The position numbers and the translations under genes are program-made. Positions 25,941-35,104 of a stretch of DNA of 64,000 bases are shown piece after piece. Position 1 is the stretch's first letter. Every line of letters begins with the position of its first letter. The DNA is from Methylotenera versatilis 301 (GTDB lineage: Bacteria; Pseudomonadota; Gammaproteobacteria; Burkholderiales; Methylophilaceae). The stretch spans positions 2,914,001-2,978,000 of the forward strand of contig NC_014207.1 in NCBI RefSeq assembly GCF_000093025.1, given 5' to 3'. Below the pieces are notes generated by a model, which was not told the origin of the DNA, ran no database searches, and was given only the letters and a program-made list of their open reading frames with translations.

Positions 25941-27170
25941 ATGCATATTTTCACTCGTCATCATCACGCTTTTCTTAAATTACTTTCTTTCCGCATGCTC
26001 ATGGTATTGGCTTACCAAATCATGGCGGTGGCGGTTGGCTGGCATATTTATGAAATTACCCACGACACACTAGCACTTGGATTGATTGGTTTAGCTGAAG
26101 TAGTTCCGTACTTTACTTGCGCCTTGTTTGCAGGGCATGCGGTTGATCATTACTGCTCACGTCGATTTTTCGGTACTTTAGCGGCTGTTGCTTTAGGTGT
26201 TAACGCACTCACACTCACCATGCTGACCATGGGATTAATCGGTGACATTGCATCAGCCAGTTACTGGATTTATGGCTCTATCATGCTGACTGGTATAGAG
26301 CGCGCCTTTATTGCACCCAGCTACAGCACCTTATTTGCTATCATTTTGCCGCGTGAAGAATATGCTAGAGCCTCCGCCATTGGCAGCTCAGTCTTTCAAG
26401 CAGGCTTGATAGCTGGCCCAGCAATAGGTGGCTTGCTGGTTGGCTTTGCTAGCAAAACGTTTGCTTACTCAATGGCAACTACTTTATGTGTAGCGGCTGC
26501 GATTGCGATGTGGTCAATTAAAATTGATGAACCAGCCGCGCCAACAGACAGCCCGTCTGTATTCACAAGTATCGGCGAAGGTTTGCGCTTTGTATTTAAT
26601 AATCAAATTGTTTGGGGAGCGCTTTCACTGGACATGTTCGCCGTGCTCTTTGGCGGTGCAGTGGCAATGCTGCCTGCGTTCATTCACGACATCTATCACT
26701 ACGGGCCTGAAGGGCTGGGCATATTGCGCGCTGCGCCTGCCATCGGCTCAATCATGACTGGCATCTGGTTATCGCGAAACCCAATCAATCTGCACGCAGG
26801 GCGTTGGTTATTGGCTTCGGTAGCAGGGTTTGGTTTATGTATCATTTGTTTTGGCTTAAGCACCTACATCTGGATGGCGGGCGCGATGCTGGTGCTTTCT
26901 GGTATTTTTGATGGTGTTTCAGTGGTGATGCGTACCACGATTTTGCAGTTGGCTACACCTGATGCCATGCGTGGTCGAGTGTCTGCCATCAACGGGATTT
27001 TTATTGGCTCGTCTAACGAGCTAGGCGCTTTTGAATCTGGCTTAGCTGCGCGTTTATTAGGCTTAGTGCCATCAGTAATATTTGGCGGAATGATGACATT
27101 GGGCATCGTTGCCGTCACGGCTAAAGCTGCGCCACAACTTAGAAAACTGGAACTGCATCAACTGCATTAG
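25941..27170 (+). CDS. MFS transporter, EntS-like
   Basis: A 409-residue inner-membrane protein with about 12 helices of the MFS_3/EntS type. Family features include MAVAVGWHIYEITHDTLALG near residue 30 and GLIGLAEVVPYFTCALFAGHAVDH after it, and the second-half block DAMRGRVSAINGIFIGSSNELGAFESG (a run within residues 340-365). EntS relatives export siderophores or drugs; the substrate here is unknown. It is convergent with the TetR gene, 14 bases between stops. Confidence 0.85.
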   Translation: MHIFTRHHHAFLKLLSFRMLMVLAYQIMAVAVGWHIYEITHDTLALGLIGLAEVVPYFTCALFAGHAVDHYCSRRFFGTLAAVALGVNALTLTMLTMGLIGDIASASYWIYGSIMLTGIERAFIAPSYSTLFAIILPREEYARASAIGSSVFQAGLIAGPAIGGLLVGFASKTFAYSMATTLCVAAAIAMWSIKIDEPAAPTDSPSVFTSIGEGLRFVFNNQIVWGALSLDMFAVLFGGAVAMLPAFIHDIYHYGPEGLGILRAAPAIGSIMTGIWLSRNPINLHAGRWLLASVAGFGLCIICFGLSTYIWMAGAMLVLSGIFDGVSVVMRTTILQLATPDAMRGRVSAINGIFIGSSNELGAFESGLAARLLGLVPSVIFGGMMTLGIVAVTAKAAPQLRKLELHQLH

Positions 27171-27184
27171 CCTGCTTTAGCAAG

Positions 27185-27844
27185 CTAGTTTTTTGCAGAC
27201 CAATTCTGTATGGCTATATTAACGACCTCGGTCAATTCCGCCTGAGTGGCGCCACTTGTCGCTTGTACGGATAAGCCTTGATGCATGGTCGCTAAGTATT
27301 TGGCTAATGCAGCACTATTGCTTTGTGGTGGCAAATCGCCTTGAGTGATAGCCAAGTCAAAGCGCTGCTTTAAAGCATTTTCATAGCTTTGCCTACGGCT
27401 AATTAATTCCTGCTGTATCTGTGCAGAACCTGCTCCACAAGTCAGCGCGCCTTGTACCACCATGCAGCCGCGTGGGTTGTTAGGCTTAGTTAAAAGCTCA
27501 ACGGCTCCAAACAAAAAATTTTCTATGACTTTTTGGGCAGTTGGCTGATTTAACGCTTCTGAGACAAAGGCCACAGTCCCAACTAGATACTTAGCCAGCG
27601 CCTTTCTAAACAACTCTTCTTTGTTGCCAAACGCCGCATAAATACTAGGTTTATTCATACCAAGCGCTTCTGTCAGTTCTGCCATAGAAGTGCCTTCATA
27701 ACCATGCAACCAAAATACATGAAGCGCCTTCTCTAGCGCTTCATCTTGATTGAATGACGGCGGGCGACCACGTTGTTTAGTCGCGGGCTTTAGGTCTTTT
27801 GTTTGGTTTTTTGTTGAGACTTCTGTATTCATCACATCACTCAT
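27185..27844 (-). CDS. TetR-family repressor divergent from an SDR gene
   Basis: The repressor has an N-terminal HTH of the TetR_N type (GYEGTSMAELTEALGMNKPSIYAAFGNKEELF covers residues about 50-80 in pieces) and a C-terminal ligand domain of the TetR_C_16/AcrR-like sort. The start is placed at MSDVMNTEVS (27844), because the longer version beginning at 27895 would run through the operator at 27865-27882. Two copies of TTGTACC-N4-GGTACAA-type sites lie in the divergent region, so it probably represses itself and the SDR gene. About 219 residues. Confidence 0.88.
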   Translation of the reverse strand: MSDVMNTEVSTKNQTKDLKPATKQRGRPPSFNQDEALEKALHVFWLHGYEGTSMAELTEALGMNKPSIYAAFGNKEELFRKALAKYLVGTVAFVSEALNQPTAQKVIENFLFGAVELLTKPNNPRGCMVVQGALTCGAGSAQIQQELISRRQSYENALKQRFDLAITQGDLPPQSNSAALAKYLATMHQGLSVQATSGATQAELTEVVNIAIQNWSAKN

Positions 27845-27864
27845 ACGGTCATGAAAAAATAATA

Positions 27865-27882
27865 TTGTACCATTAGGTACAA
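27865..27882. promoter_or_regulatory. TetR operator 1
   Basis: Palindrome TTGTACC-ATTA-GGTACAA, just upstream of the repressor start at 27844. Confidence 0.75.
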
Positions 27883-27888
27883 ATATAT

Positions 27889-27917
27889 TTGACAAATAAT
27901 TTTTACTGCTCTATTAT
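27889..27917 (+). promoter_or_regulatory. Sigma-70 promoter of the SDR gene
   Basis: TTGACA (27889-27894), 17-base spacer, TATTAT (27912-27917). It is nearly the full consensus and lies between the two operators. Confidence 0.8.
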
Positions 27918-27920
27918 TTA

Positions 27921-27938
27921 TTTACCAAACGGTACAAA
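27921..27938. promoter_or_regulatory. TetR operator 2
   Basis: TTTACC-AAAC-GGTACAAA, the same half-sites and spacing as operator 1 with one arm slightly altered. It covers the expected transcription start of the SDR gene. Confidence 0.72.
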
Positions 27939-27983
27939 ATATATTTCAGCTATTACATCATATCAACTAAAAGGATTAAAAAA

Positions 27984-28718
27984 ATGGAAACAACAAAAGT
28001 AGCCTTCATCACTGGCGCTAATCGTGGCATAGGCTTTGAAACAGCCAAAGGTTTAGGCGAACTCGGTATCAAACTAGTACTTGGCGTACGTGACTTAGCA
28101 AAAGGCGCGATAGCCGCCAAAGAACTACAAGCACTCGGCTATCAAGCTGAAGCCATTCATTACGATGCAAAACAAGCTAAATCTGCTGACGACGCTTTTG
28201 AGCATTTGAATAAACACTATGGAAAACTAGACATTTTGGTGAATAATGCAGGCATACTGCAAGAACCATTGATGGGCAGCAACAGCAGCACAGTCAGCCT
28301 TCAGGTATTACAAGAAACTTTTCAAACTAATCTTTTTGCCGTGATTGACCTCACACAAAAACTATTACCGCTTATCAAAAAAGCACCTGCTGGACGCATT
28401 GTTAATCTTTCTAGCATTTTGGCGTCACTCACTTTGCATAGCACACCAAATTCACCAATAGACCCAGCAAAAGCGTTTGCTTACAACGCATCTAAAACTG
28501 CACTAAACGCCTACACAGTGCATTTGGCGCATGAGTTGCGTGATACCAATATCAAAGTCAATTCTGCACATCCAGGCTGGGTAAAAACTGAACTTGGCGG
28601 CAGTAGTGCGCCGATGGAATTAGCCGATGGCGGAAAAACCAGTGTGCTTTTAGCGACACTCGCAAGTGATGGCGCAAATGGTGGTTTTTCACATATGGGT
28701 GAAAACTTACCTTGGTAA
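27984..28718 (+). CDS. Short-chain dehydrogenase/reductase
   Basis: A 244-residue NAD(P)-dependent SDR. The cofactor motif is TGANRGIGFETAKGL, NNAG follows at about residue 87, and the catalytic Ser, Tyr and Lys are in VNLSSILAS and AYNASKTAL. The late block NSAHPGWVKTELGG places it near carbonyl-reductase-like SDRs. An AAGGA box sits before the ATG. Its promoter is overlapped by operators of the divergent TetR, so it is likely induced by the repressor's ligand. Substrate unknown. Confidence 0.9.
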   Translation: METTKVAFITGANRGIGFETAKGLGELGIKLVLGVRDLAKGAIAAKELQALGYQAEAIHYDAKQAKSADDAFEHLNKHYGKLDILVNNAGILQEPLMGSNSSTVSLQVLQETFQTNLFAVIDLTQKLLPLIKKAPAGRIVNLSSILASLTLHSTPNSPIDPAKAFAYNASKTALNAYTVHLAHELRDTNIKVNSAHPGWVKTELGGSSAPMELADGGKTSVLLATLASDGANGGFSHMGENLPW

Positions 28719-28779
28719 GAAGCTAATTGATGCAGGCTAAATCTAACTCTTAGCCTGCATTGACTATTAATTGAATAGG

Positions 28780-29034
28780 ATGTTTAACGTGCTCAATCAA
28801 AAAATACCGCTTCGCTTTCGCACTATGTTATTTGCACTCATCATGTCATGCAATACGGCGCTCATAGTATCTGGCATCATTATCTATTTACATTCAGCTT
28901 CACATGAGCACTATATTAGGCAATGGCTAGGTGCTTTTATTACCGCATGGCCTATCGTTTTTATTGCTATTTTGCTGATTGCACCTATGGTGAATAAGCT
29001 GCTCAATGTATTTGTTGAGGCAACAGAAAACTAA
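28780..29034 (+). CDS. DUF2798 small membrane protein
   Basis: About 85 residues with two membrane helices (MLFALIMSCNTALIVSGIII and GAFITAWPIVFIAILLIAP), matching DUF2798. The start is uncertain: ATG at 28780 has no spaced ribosome-binding site, and a GTG at 28789 has AGGA eight bases upstream. It follows the SDR gene by about 60 bases and may share its transcript. Function unknown. Confidence 0.75.
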   Translation: MFNVLNQKIPLRFRTMLFALIMSCNTALIVSGIIIYLHSASHEHYIRQWLGAFITAWPIVFIAILLIAPMVNKLLNVFVEATEN

Positions 29035-29147
29035 ATTTTAATGACTAATAGGCAATTGCTGCCATTCCTGTAAAAAGACAATCCAAAACTCACGCGCTAT
29101 ACTTGTTTAAAATTAGAAATAATCATTAAACAAACGGTATCGCAAAC

Positions 29148-30281
29148 ATGGTCGCTTTTAGGTCTATTTTATACAGTGTTATTCTGAATTTAATATTGGT
29201 ATTGCCAGTAGCCGCCGCTGAAGAGTTCATTGATGTAACGCCTGAAAGCTCGATTGGTCTCGGAAAATTCAGCTTACGCATTAAAGTACTTGATCCTGTT
29301 AGCCAAAAACCTTGGGCAAATAAACCTTACCATTTTGTTGCCTATAAAGCAGATGGCACGGCAGCTACTATCATTCACGGCAATACTGATGTAGATGGCT
29401 ACGGCGCGACGGTATATAGCTCGCAGAAAATCTCACATTATGCAGCTGTTCCAAAAATGAAACCGGGCAACTCACCTTACACAACAAAAATGCGCTTAAT
29501 ACAGAGCGATGGTCAGGCAAGCTTAACTCGGGCAATTTACATACACTTTTTTCAGGATGGCTCGGTATTTACTGGCAGGCTTGGGAAACAAGGCAGCGCC
29601 GCAGAAATTGGATTAAACAACCAGCTATCAGTCATTACAAAAATTCAATGGGCAAGACCGGGAAAGACGCCTGAGATTTGCGATTGGCAATCAGTCGCAA
29701 CGACACTCAACCAGACGATGGGCAGCACACCCTCACAAAAAATCGACCTCATCAAACAAGTCATTGAATGGGAATCTTTGAAAAATGAGTATGCGCCAGC
29801 CTGCACTAGCTTTTATGAGCAATACGCAGATGATTTAATCGCCCAAATACTCAAAGCTTCAGTTGAAGGCGGGCAGGCGCTAATTGACGTTACAATCCCT
29901 TTTGTTGTGGATACTAAAGCCGAATCATTAAGCAAGCTTGCTAAAACTTCACGATCTAAACAGCTTAAAAGTGTCACTGAATATCACATACTAGCGATTT
30001 TAGATATACTGAACACTCTTGCGACTGAACCATCGATATCAAACGAATTTTTTAATCTTTGGGCTAATCAGGCCATTACTTTAAATGGTCAAATCAAGCG
30101 GTTTAATGATCAAGACGTTGTGCTAAACCTTGCAGAGAAGCTTGCACAGCTAAAGAAATATAGCGCTGCAGAAAAAATACTGACTCTTTTAACAGAAGAT
30201 CCTACGCAAATTGACGAAGCCGATAAGGCTAGGCAATTGGCAATCAAGGCAATGATTGCAAACGCTACAGGCAAAACATAG
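29148..30281 (+). CDS. Secreted protein of unknown function
   Basis: A 377-residue protein with a Sec signal peptide (ILNLILVLPVAAAEE). The mature N-terminal 120 residues look like a beta-sandwich segment with carboxypeptidase-regulatory-like character (FSLRIKVLDPVSQKPWANKPYHF, in pieces, then GNTDVDGYGATVY), as in proteins that carry modifiable surface loops. The C-terminal half is helical, with repeats reminiscent of short TPR-like pairs near the end (LAEKLAQLKKYSAAEKILTLL). I do not recognise the family. It has its own upstream spacer and is convergent with eutC. Confidence 0.7.
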   Translation: MVAFRSILYSVILNLILVLPVAAAEEFIDVTPESSIGLGKFSLRIKVLDPVSQKPWANKPYHFVAYKADGTAATIIHGNTDVDGYGATVYSSQKISHYAAVPKMKPGNSPYTTKMRLIQSDGQASLTRAIYIHFFQDGSVFTGRLGKQGSAAEIGLNNQLSVITKIQWARPGKTPEICDWQSVATTLNQTMGSTPSQKIDLIKQVIEWESLKNEYAPACTSFYEQYADDLIAQILKASVEGGQALIDVTIPFVVDTKAESLSKLAKTSRSKQLKSVTEYHILAILDILNTLATEPSISNEFFNLWANQAITLNGQIKRFNDQDVVLNLAEKLAQLKKYSAAEKILTLLTEDPTQIDEADKARQLAIKAMIANATGKT

Positions 30282-30318
30282 TAAGCCAAGTTAAGTTAAG
30301 TTTTTCACCTGATGAAAA

Positions 30319-31116
30319 CTATGAATTCGGCAGTTCTGGCGAAGTTTGTTGCGCAATTTCTTGCATATCACTTTCGTCTTTTAAAGCCACACCAGACACT
30401 TTCAGTCGCATGGATTCTTTAGCTAGCCATATGAGCTTTTTAGCAGCAGCCTCATATTGCAAGCCTTCTGGGCGTACGTTAGAAATACAGTTTCTATCTG
30501 CATCACTCAAACCTAGTTTAGGTTGATAAGTCAGATAAATGCCCAAACTGTCAGGCGAGCTCAAGCCTGGGCGCTCACCTATCAACATGGCGACCATTTT
30601 GGCATTGAGCGCTTGCCCAATTTCATCACCTATCGCCACGCGCGCCTGACTGGCAATCACGACAGGGCCTGTGTGCCAATCGTTAGGCAAATGATTACGC
30701 ATTTCTGCAAGCAGCGGCACCACATGTCGCGACACGGCGAGCGAAGATAAGCCATCGCCAACCACGATTAAAAAATCAATCTGTTTAGTTTGACTGACAT
30801 TTTGAAGGCGCATCAAACTTTGCTCATGCAGCCTACGTCCCCAATCAGGTCGCAACAAATAGCTGGCGCGATCTGGCGCCATACTTTTAGCTTGAATAGT
30901 CGTAAACTGCTGCGTTTTGATGTCTGCTTCTAAGGCATTGACATCCAATGCCAAATGCACGGCATCGCGCGCCATGGCGTGCGCCAAGCCAAAATCTAAC
31001 ACCTCGCTAGTTGGCAGGCTACTACCCACTCGACCGATTGCAATACGCGCCCGCGTAAAGCTTTTAAGCTGCTGCCACGGGTCTATATTGGTAATGTTAT
31101 CTTGTTTTATTGTCAT
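30319..31116 (-). CDS. eutC: Ethanolamine ammonia-lyase, small subunit
   Basis: EutC pairs with EutB to convert ethanolamine to acetaldehyde and ammonia with adenosylcobalamin. The 265-residue protein has the family blocks TRARIAIGRVGSSLPTSEVLDF at the start (residues 18-39), DRASYLLRPDWGRRL, and IGERPGLSSPDSLGIYLTY, which forms part of the cobalamin site. It begins 3 bases after eutB ends, so the two are translated as one operon. Confidence 0.94.
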   Translation of the reverse strand: MTIKQDNITNIDPWQQLKSFTRARIAIGRVGSSLPTSEVLDFGLAHAMARDAVHLALDVNALEADIKTQQFTTIQAKSMAPDRASYLLRPDWGRRLHEQSLMRLQNVSQTKQIDFLIVVGDGLSSLAVSRHVVPLLAEMRNHLPNDWHTGPVVIASQARVAIGDEIGQALNAKMVAMLIGERPGLSSPDSLGIYLTYQPKLGLSDADRNCISNVRPEGLQYEAAAKKLIWLAKESMRLKVSGVALKDESDMQEIAQQTSPELPNS

Positions 31117-31119
31117 GAT

Positions 31120-32532
31120 TTAGGCCGCATTCAGTAAGTGCTTAGGCATGTTTTGCAACATATGATGCACATGTGAGATTGGCTGTACCTGACCATGCGC
31201 ATCCATGATATTCATGGCTTTTAACCACCGCTCAAACTCTGGTGCGGCACGTAAACCAAGCACTTTACGCAGATACAGCGCATCGTGGAATGACGTGGTT
31301 TGATAATTGAGCATGATGTCATCAGCACCCGGAATGCCCATGATGAAAGTTAAACCAGCCGTGGCGAGTAGCGTCATCAAGGTATCCATATCATCTTGGT
31401 CAGCCTCTGCATGATTGGTGTAGCAAACATCGCAGCCCAAAGGCACGCCTAGCAGTTTTCCGCAAAAATGATCTTCTAAACCAGCCCGTATGATTTGTTT
31501 GCCATCGTATAAATATTCAGGGCCGATAAAACCCACCACGGTATTAGTAAGCAAAGGCGATAGATGTCGTGCAACCGCGTAAGCGCGCGCTTCGCAAGTT
31601 TGCTGATCTACGCCGAAATTAGCATTGGCTGATAATGCTGAACCTTGGCCTGTTTCAAAGTACATGACGTTGCTCTCGCCAAATTCATTCTTCACCGTGC
31701 CGCGATTGAGTGATAGCGCAGCAGATTGCGCTTCTTTCAGCAAGGCAATATCAATACCAAAGCTTTTATTGGCTTTTTCACTGCCTGCAATCGACTGAAA
31801 CACCAAATCTACAGGTGAGCCACGTTCAATCAGTTGAATTTGGTTGGTCACATGGGTAAGAATGCAGGACTGTGTAGGAATGTTGTATTGATTGATGACA
31901 TCATCAATCAAATAATACAGCTCCATCAGCGCTGGTAAGCTATCCGTAGCAGGGTTGATACCAATCACCGCATCACCTGCGCCATACAGCAGACCATCTA
32001 ACATTGAAGCTGCAATACCGCGCGTATCGTCAGTCGGGTGATTTGGCTGCAATCGCACAGAAATATGACCGGGCAAACCTATTGTGTTTCTAAAAGTAGT
32101 AATGACGGTGCATTTTTTAGCGACTAAAATCAAATCTTGATTGCGCATGAGTTTGCTCACCGCCGCCGCCATTTCTGGCGTAATGCCTTTTGCCACGCGC
32201 TTTAATGTTGCGGTGTCGGCAATATCTGAGAGTAACCAATCGCGAAAATCACCAATGGTTAAGTGACTAATCTCAGTAAATGCTTGTTTGTCGTGTGTAT
32301 CGATGATTAAGCGAGTAACTTCATCGGTTTCATAGGGAATCATCAACTCCTCTAAAAACCGCTTCAGCGGGACTTGCGCCAAACACATTCTGGCAGCCAT
32401 ACGCTCTGCATAGGTTTCAGCCGCTACTCCAGCAAGAAAGTCGCCCGAACGAGCTGGAGTGGCTTTCGCCATCACTGTTTTCAAATCAGCAAACTGATAA
32501 GTATGCGCGCCTGCAATATAGCTATATGTCAT
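31120..32532 (-). CDS. eutB: Ethanolamine ammonia-lyase, large subunit
   Basis: The catalytic TIM-barrel subunit, 470 residues from MTYSYIAGAH. That start (32532) has an AAGGTGA box 7 bases upstream, while the longer frame starting at 32589 adds residues not found in the family. Conserved segments include QPNHPTDDTRGIAASMLDGL, GINPATDSLPALMELYYLID and GVPLGCDVCYTNHAEADQDD in the active-site barrel. No microcompartment shell genes or eutA/eutG accompany it, so acetaldehyde would be made in the free cytosol. A TGTCAT-N3-ATGACA dyad lies upstream. Confidence 0.95.
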   Translation of the reverse strand: MTYSYIAGAHTYQFADLKTVMAKATPARSGDFLAGVAAETYAERMAARMCLAQVPLKRFLEELMIPYETDEVTRLIIDTHDKQAFTEISHLTIGDFRDWLLSDIADTATLKRVAKGITPEMAAAVSKLMRNQDLILVAKKCTVITTFRNTIGLPGHISVRLQPNHPTDDTRGIAASMLDGLLYGAGDAVIGINPATDSLPALMELYYLIDDVINQYNIPTQSCILTHVTNQIQLIERGSPVDLVFQSIAGSEKANKSFGIDIALLKEAQSAALSLNRGTVKNEFGESNVMYFETGQGSALSANANFGVDQQTCEARAYAVARHLSPLLTNTVVGFIGPEYLYDGKQIIRAGLEDHFCGKLLGVPLGCDVCYTNHAEADQDDMDTLMTLLATAGLTFIMGIPGADDIMLNYQTTSFHDALYLRKVLGLRAAPEFERWLKAMNIMDAHGQVQPISHVHHMLQNMPKHLLNAA

Positions 32533-32890
32533 GATGCATTTCACCTTTGCCACTATTTGACTACTGCGTGATGTGTCATTTGATGACATACATTATGCGA
32601 CTATTTTTTACAAAGCCGCAAGCTGGATTTTGGTGAATGCTAAGTGTGTAAGAGTACTTAATCAAAAAATTTTAACGACATAAAATGGTACTTAATACTT
32701 ATTAAAAACTGGTACTTGCATTACGCCATTTTAAATCTATACTAGAAAAGCTACACTGTTTTACATTTACACATCTACACCAGCTGTTCTGTTTTATTAA
32801 TGACTAAAATTAGTATTTGCAGCATCGATTAGACTTAATCTTAAACGCATCAAATTTAAGCTTTTTTACTAAAATCTAGGGGGTAAGAAA
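32533..32890. other. Divergent control region between eutB and the permease gene
   Basis: It holds a 6-bp inverted repeat TGTCAT-N3-ATGACA (32574-32588) close to eutB and two direct GGTACTT repeats (near 32688 and 32712). These are operator candidates for an unidentified regulator. No coding frame or RNA gene was seen. Confidence 0.4.
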
Positions 32891-34372
32891 ATGAGTGAGA
32901 CAATACACGCAGGCTCGGCAGCAGAGCAGGATGCCGCAGAACTAAAAAAAATGGGGTATGAGCAAGAGCTGCATCGTCATATGGGTGGTTTTTCTAACTT
33001 TGCGATTTCCTTTTCAATTATCTGTATTCTGGCGGGCGGTATCAGCGCATTTAATCAGGGCTTGGGTGCTGGCGGTGGATTTTCGCTAGGTGTTGGTTGG
33101 CCAGTTGGCGGAGTGTTTGCGCTAGTTGTTGCAATGGCAATGGCGCAAATTGCTTCAGCCTATCCTACTGCTGGCGGACTGTATCACTGGGGCTCGATTT
33201 TAGGCGGTAAAGGCTACGGATGGGTGACTGCTTGGTTTAACTTACTCGGCCTTATATTTGTGGTGGCTTCAGTTAACTTTGGTGTATATGACCCATTCTT
33301 CAAAACGCTTATTGCACCTATGCTTGGCATTGCGCCTGAGAGCATGGGTCAAGCCTTTCAAATTGGATTTATAGCAATCATCACCATCATCCAAGCTATT
33401 TTGAATGCTTATTTACCTAAACTCACTACTAAATTGACCGACATTTCTGGTTATTTAATTTTTGCTGTTGCAACTGCACTTGTGGTTTCTTTGTTGGCAT
33501 TCACTAGCACACCACTTGATTTTTCCAAGCTGTTCACTTTCACCAACTTTACTGGCACAGAAGGAAGTGTGTGGCCTAAACAAGAAGGATTTTTATTACC
33601 TTTTCTAAGTGGCCTGTTGTTTGTAACCTATACCATTACTGGCTTTGATGCGTCAGCGCACACCTCAGAAGAAACACGAGATGCGGCTAACAATGTGCCA
33701 AAAGGTATTATTAAGGCTGTAATTTACTCTGCAGTCTTTGGCTTTATTATGGTGTCTACTTTTGTGTTGGTCATGCCAAACTTAGCTGATGGCGTAAAAC
33801 AAGGGTATACCTTCTTTGACGCCATACTACATCAACTACCTAATAGCTTACGCATCTTATTATCTATTGGTATTTTTGTTTCAAACTTTCTTTGTGGTTT
33901 GGCTTGCCTAACTTCTTGCTCACGCATGATGTTTGCCTTCTCTCGTGATGGCGGCTTACCTTTCTCAAGTGCGTTACGCAAAGTGCATGGCAAATCTAAA
34001 ACACCCATCAACGCTACCTGGACATCTGCTATTTTAGCTATAGCAGCTACTTTATATGGTGACGCATTCCTCGTACTGGCTACAGGCTCAGCGGTGTTCT
34101 TGTATATTTCCTACGTTATGCCTACGGCGGCTGGATTATTAGCAGAAGGTAAAAATTGGAAGCACAAAGGTCCATTTAATCTTGGTGGTCTTTCAAAACC
34201 TATCGGGGTACTTGCTGTGTTAGGTGGCTCCTTGCTGGCCTATGTTGGTATGCAACCACCTAACGAAAAAGTGCTCTACTTAACGATTGCCATGCTAGTG
34301 GTAATGGGTCTGTTCTGGTACGTGTTTGGCGAAAGCAAACGCTTTAAAGGCCCTCCAACTGTGAAAGAATAA
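32891..34372 (+). CDS. APC-family permease, probably for ethanolamine
   Basis: A 493-residue permease with about 12 helices of the amino-acid/polyamine/organocation superfamily, near the GABA/choline-type branch. Visible are the N-terminal block HRHMGGFSNFAISFSIICIL and the IAQ-like QIASAYPTAGGLYHWGSIL in TM2-3. Placement divergent from eutBC makes ethanolamine the likely substrate, which is inference from context. A good GGGGG ribosome-binding site is seen before the ATG, and a terminator follows at 34399-34440. Confidence 0.85.
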   Translation: MSETIHAGSAAEQDAAELKKMGYEQELHRHMGGFSNFAISFSIICILAGGISAFNQGLGAGGGFSLGVGWPVGGVFALVVAMAMAQIASAYPTAGGLYHWGSILGGKGYGWVTAWFNLLGLIFVVASVNFGVYDPFFKTLIAPMLGIAPESMGQAFQIGFIAIITIIQAILNAYLPKLTTKLTDISGYLIFAVATALVVSLLAFTSTPLDFSKLFTFTNFTGTEGSVWPKQEGFLLPFLSGLLFVTYTITGFDASAHTSEETRDAANNVPKGIIKAVIYSAVFGFIMVSTFVLVMPNLADGVKQGYTFFDAILHQLPNSLRILLSIGIFVSNFLCGLACLTSCSRMMFAFSRDGGLPFSSALRKVHGKSKTPINATWTSAILAIAATLYGDAFLVLATGSAVFLYISYVMPTAAGLLAEGKNWKHKGPFNLGGLSKPIGVLAVLGGSLLAYVGMQPPNEKVLYLTIAMLVVMGLFWYVFGESKRFKGPPTVKE

Positions 34373-34398
34373 AAGCAACTCAGCTTTAGACTCACTCT

Positions 34399-34440
34399 AA
34401 AAGCCCGTTGCGCACTCACCATGCGTAGCGGGCTTTTTTA
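34399..34440 (+). terminator. Rho-independent terminator of the permease gene
   Basis: The outer stem AAGCCCG/CGGGCTT with an inner imperfect stem is followed by TTTTT. Confidence 0.8.
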
Positions 34441-34633
34441 CATCCTTAAATTGGACTAATAATCAGCCCGTTTTCGTTGAATTGATTACCACAATTATTT
34501 GATATTGTTCACTTACCAGCTCAAGCATCAATGAACACTAAAGTTTGTGCTCAAGCTTGCCGATGTAATAGTAACAAGATGCAAATTATCAAAATAGGAA
34601 TTCTCTAGATGTAGCTTATAAGCGAGGTGCAAA

Positions 34634-34798
34634 ATGATTATTTATCAAGTGGTAGATGAAGAAAATAACTTAGTGAGTGAGCACTCACAACGTGATATAG
34701 CACTACACAGTGCGGAAGACTGGACTGTTTGGTATGAAGATCACTACTATCATGTTGAAGAAGTGACTTTCCAAGAAGCACACGAAAGCCTCGGTTAA
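34634..34798 (+). CDS. Small hypothetical protein (54 residues)
   Basis: An ATG with a GAGGT box five bases upstream opens a 54-codon frame starting MIIYQVVDEENN and ending HESLG. The protein is acidic and has several aromatic residues in the centre (WTVWYEDHYYHVEE). No family was recognised. It is supported only by its ribosome-binding site and codon pattern. Confidence 0.5.
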   Translation: MIIYQVVDEENNLVSEHSQRDIALHSAEDWTVWYEDHYYHVEEVTFQEAHESLG

Positions 34799-34886
34799 AG
34801 TGCTGTAGCTAAAATGCTTGGCTAGTGTTGTACCCTGCAGACTAAAACTCGTATTTACACTTAATCTACAGGTAAGGTAACTGACT

Positions 34887-35003
34887 CTACTTTTTGAGCG
34901 TGCTCGATTTTGTTGGAATAATAGAGCCTGAAGGCACTACAACATCTTTGCTTTTCTTAGGTTTTCTGGTTTCTTTGTTACTCTTAATTTGACCTTTAGC
35001 CAT
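34887..35003 (-). CDS. Small basic conserved protein (38 residues)
   Basis: A 38-codon frame starts MAKGQIKSNKETRKPKKSKD and is preceded by a strong AGGAG box. The basic MAKGQ...SNKE.KKPK pattern is common among tiny proteobacterial proteins that are often missed by annotation. The function is unknown; the strongly cationic N-terminal half suggests nucleic-acid or ribosome contact, which is a guess. Confidence 0.65.
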   Translation of the reverse strand: MAKGQIKSNKETRKPKKSKDVVVPSGSIIPTKSSTLKK

Positions 35004-35104
35004 GATAATTCTCCTAACGTTAAACGTGGCTTCATCATAGGCTGATGCGTAAAATTAGGTGGATTATTTTTTGAACAAATCCAATAGCCGGACAATAAAA
35101 ATAG

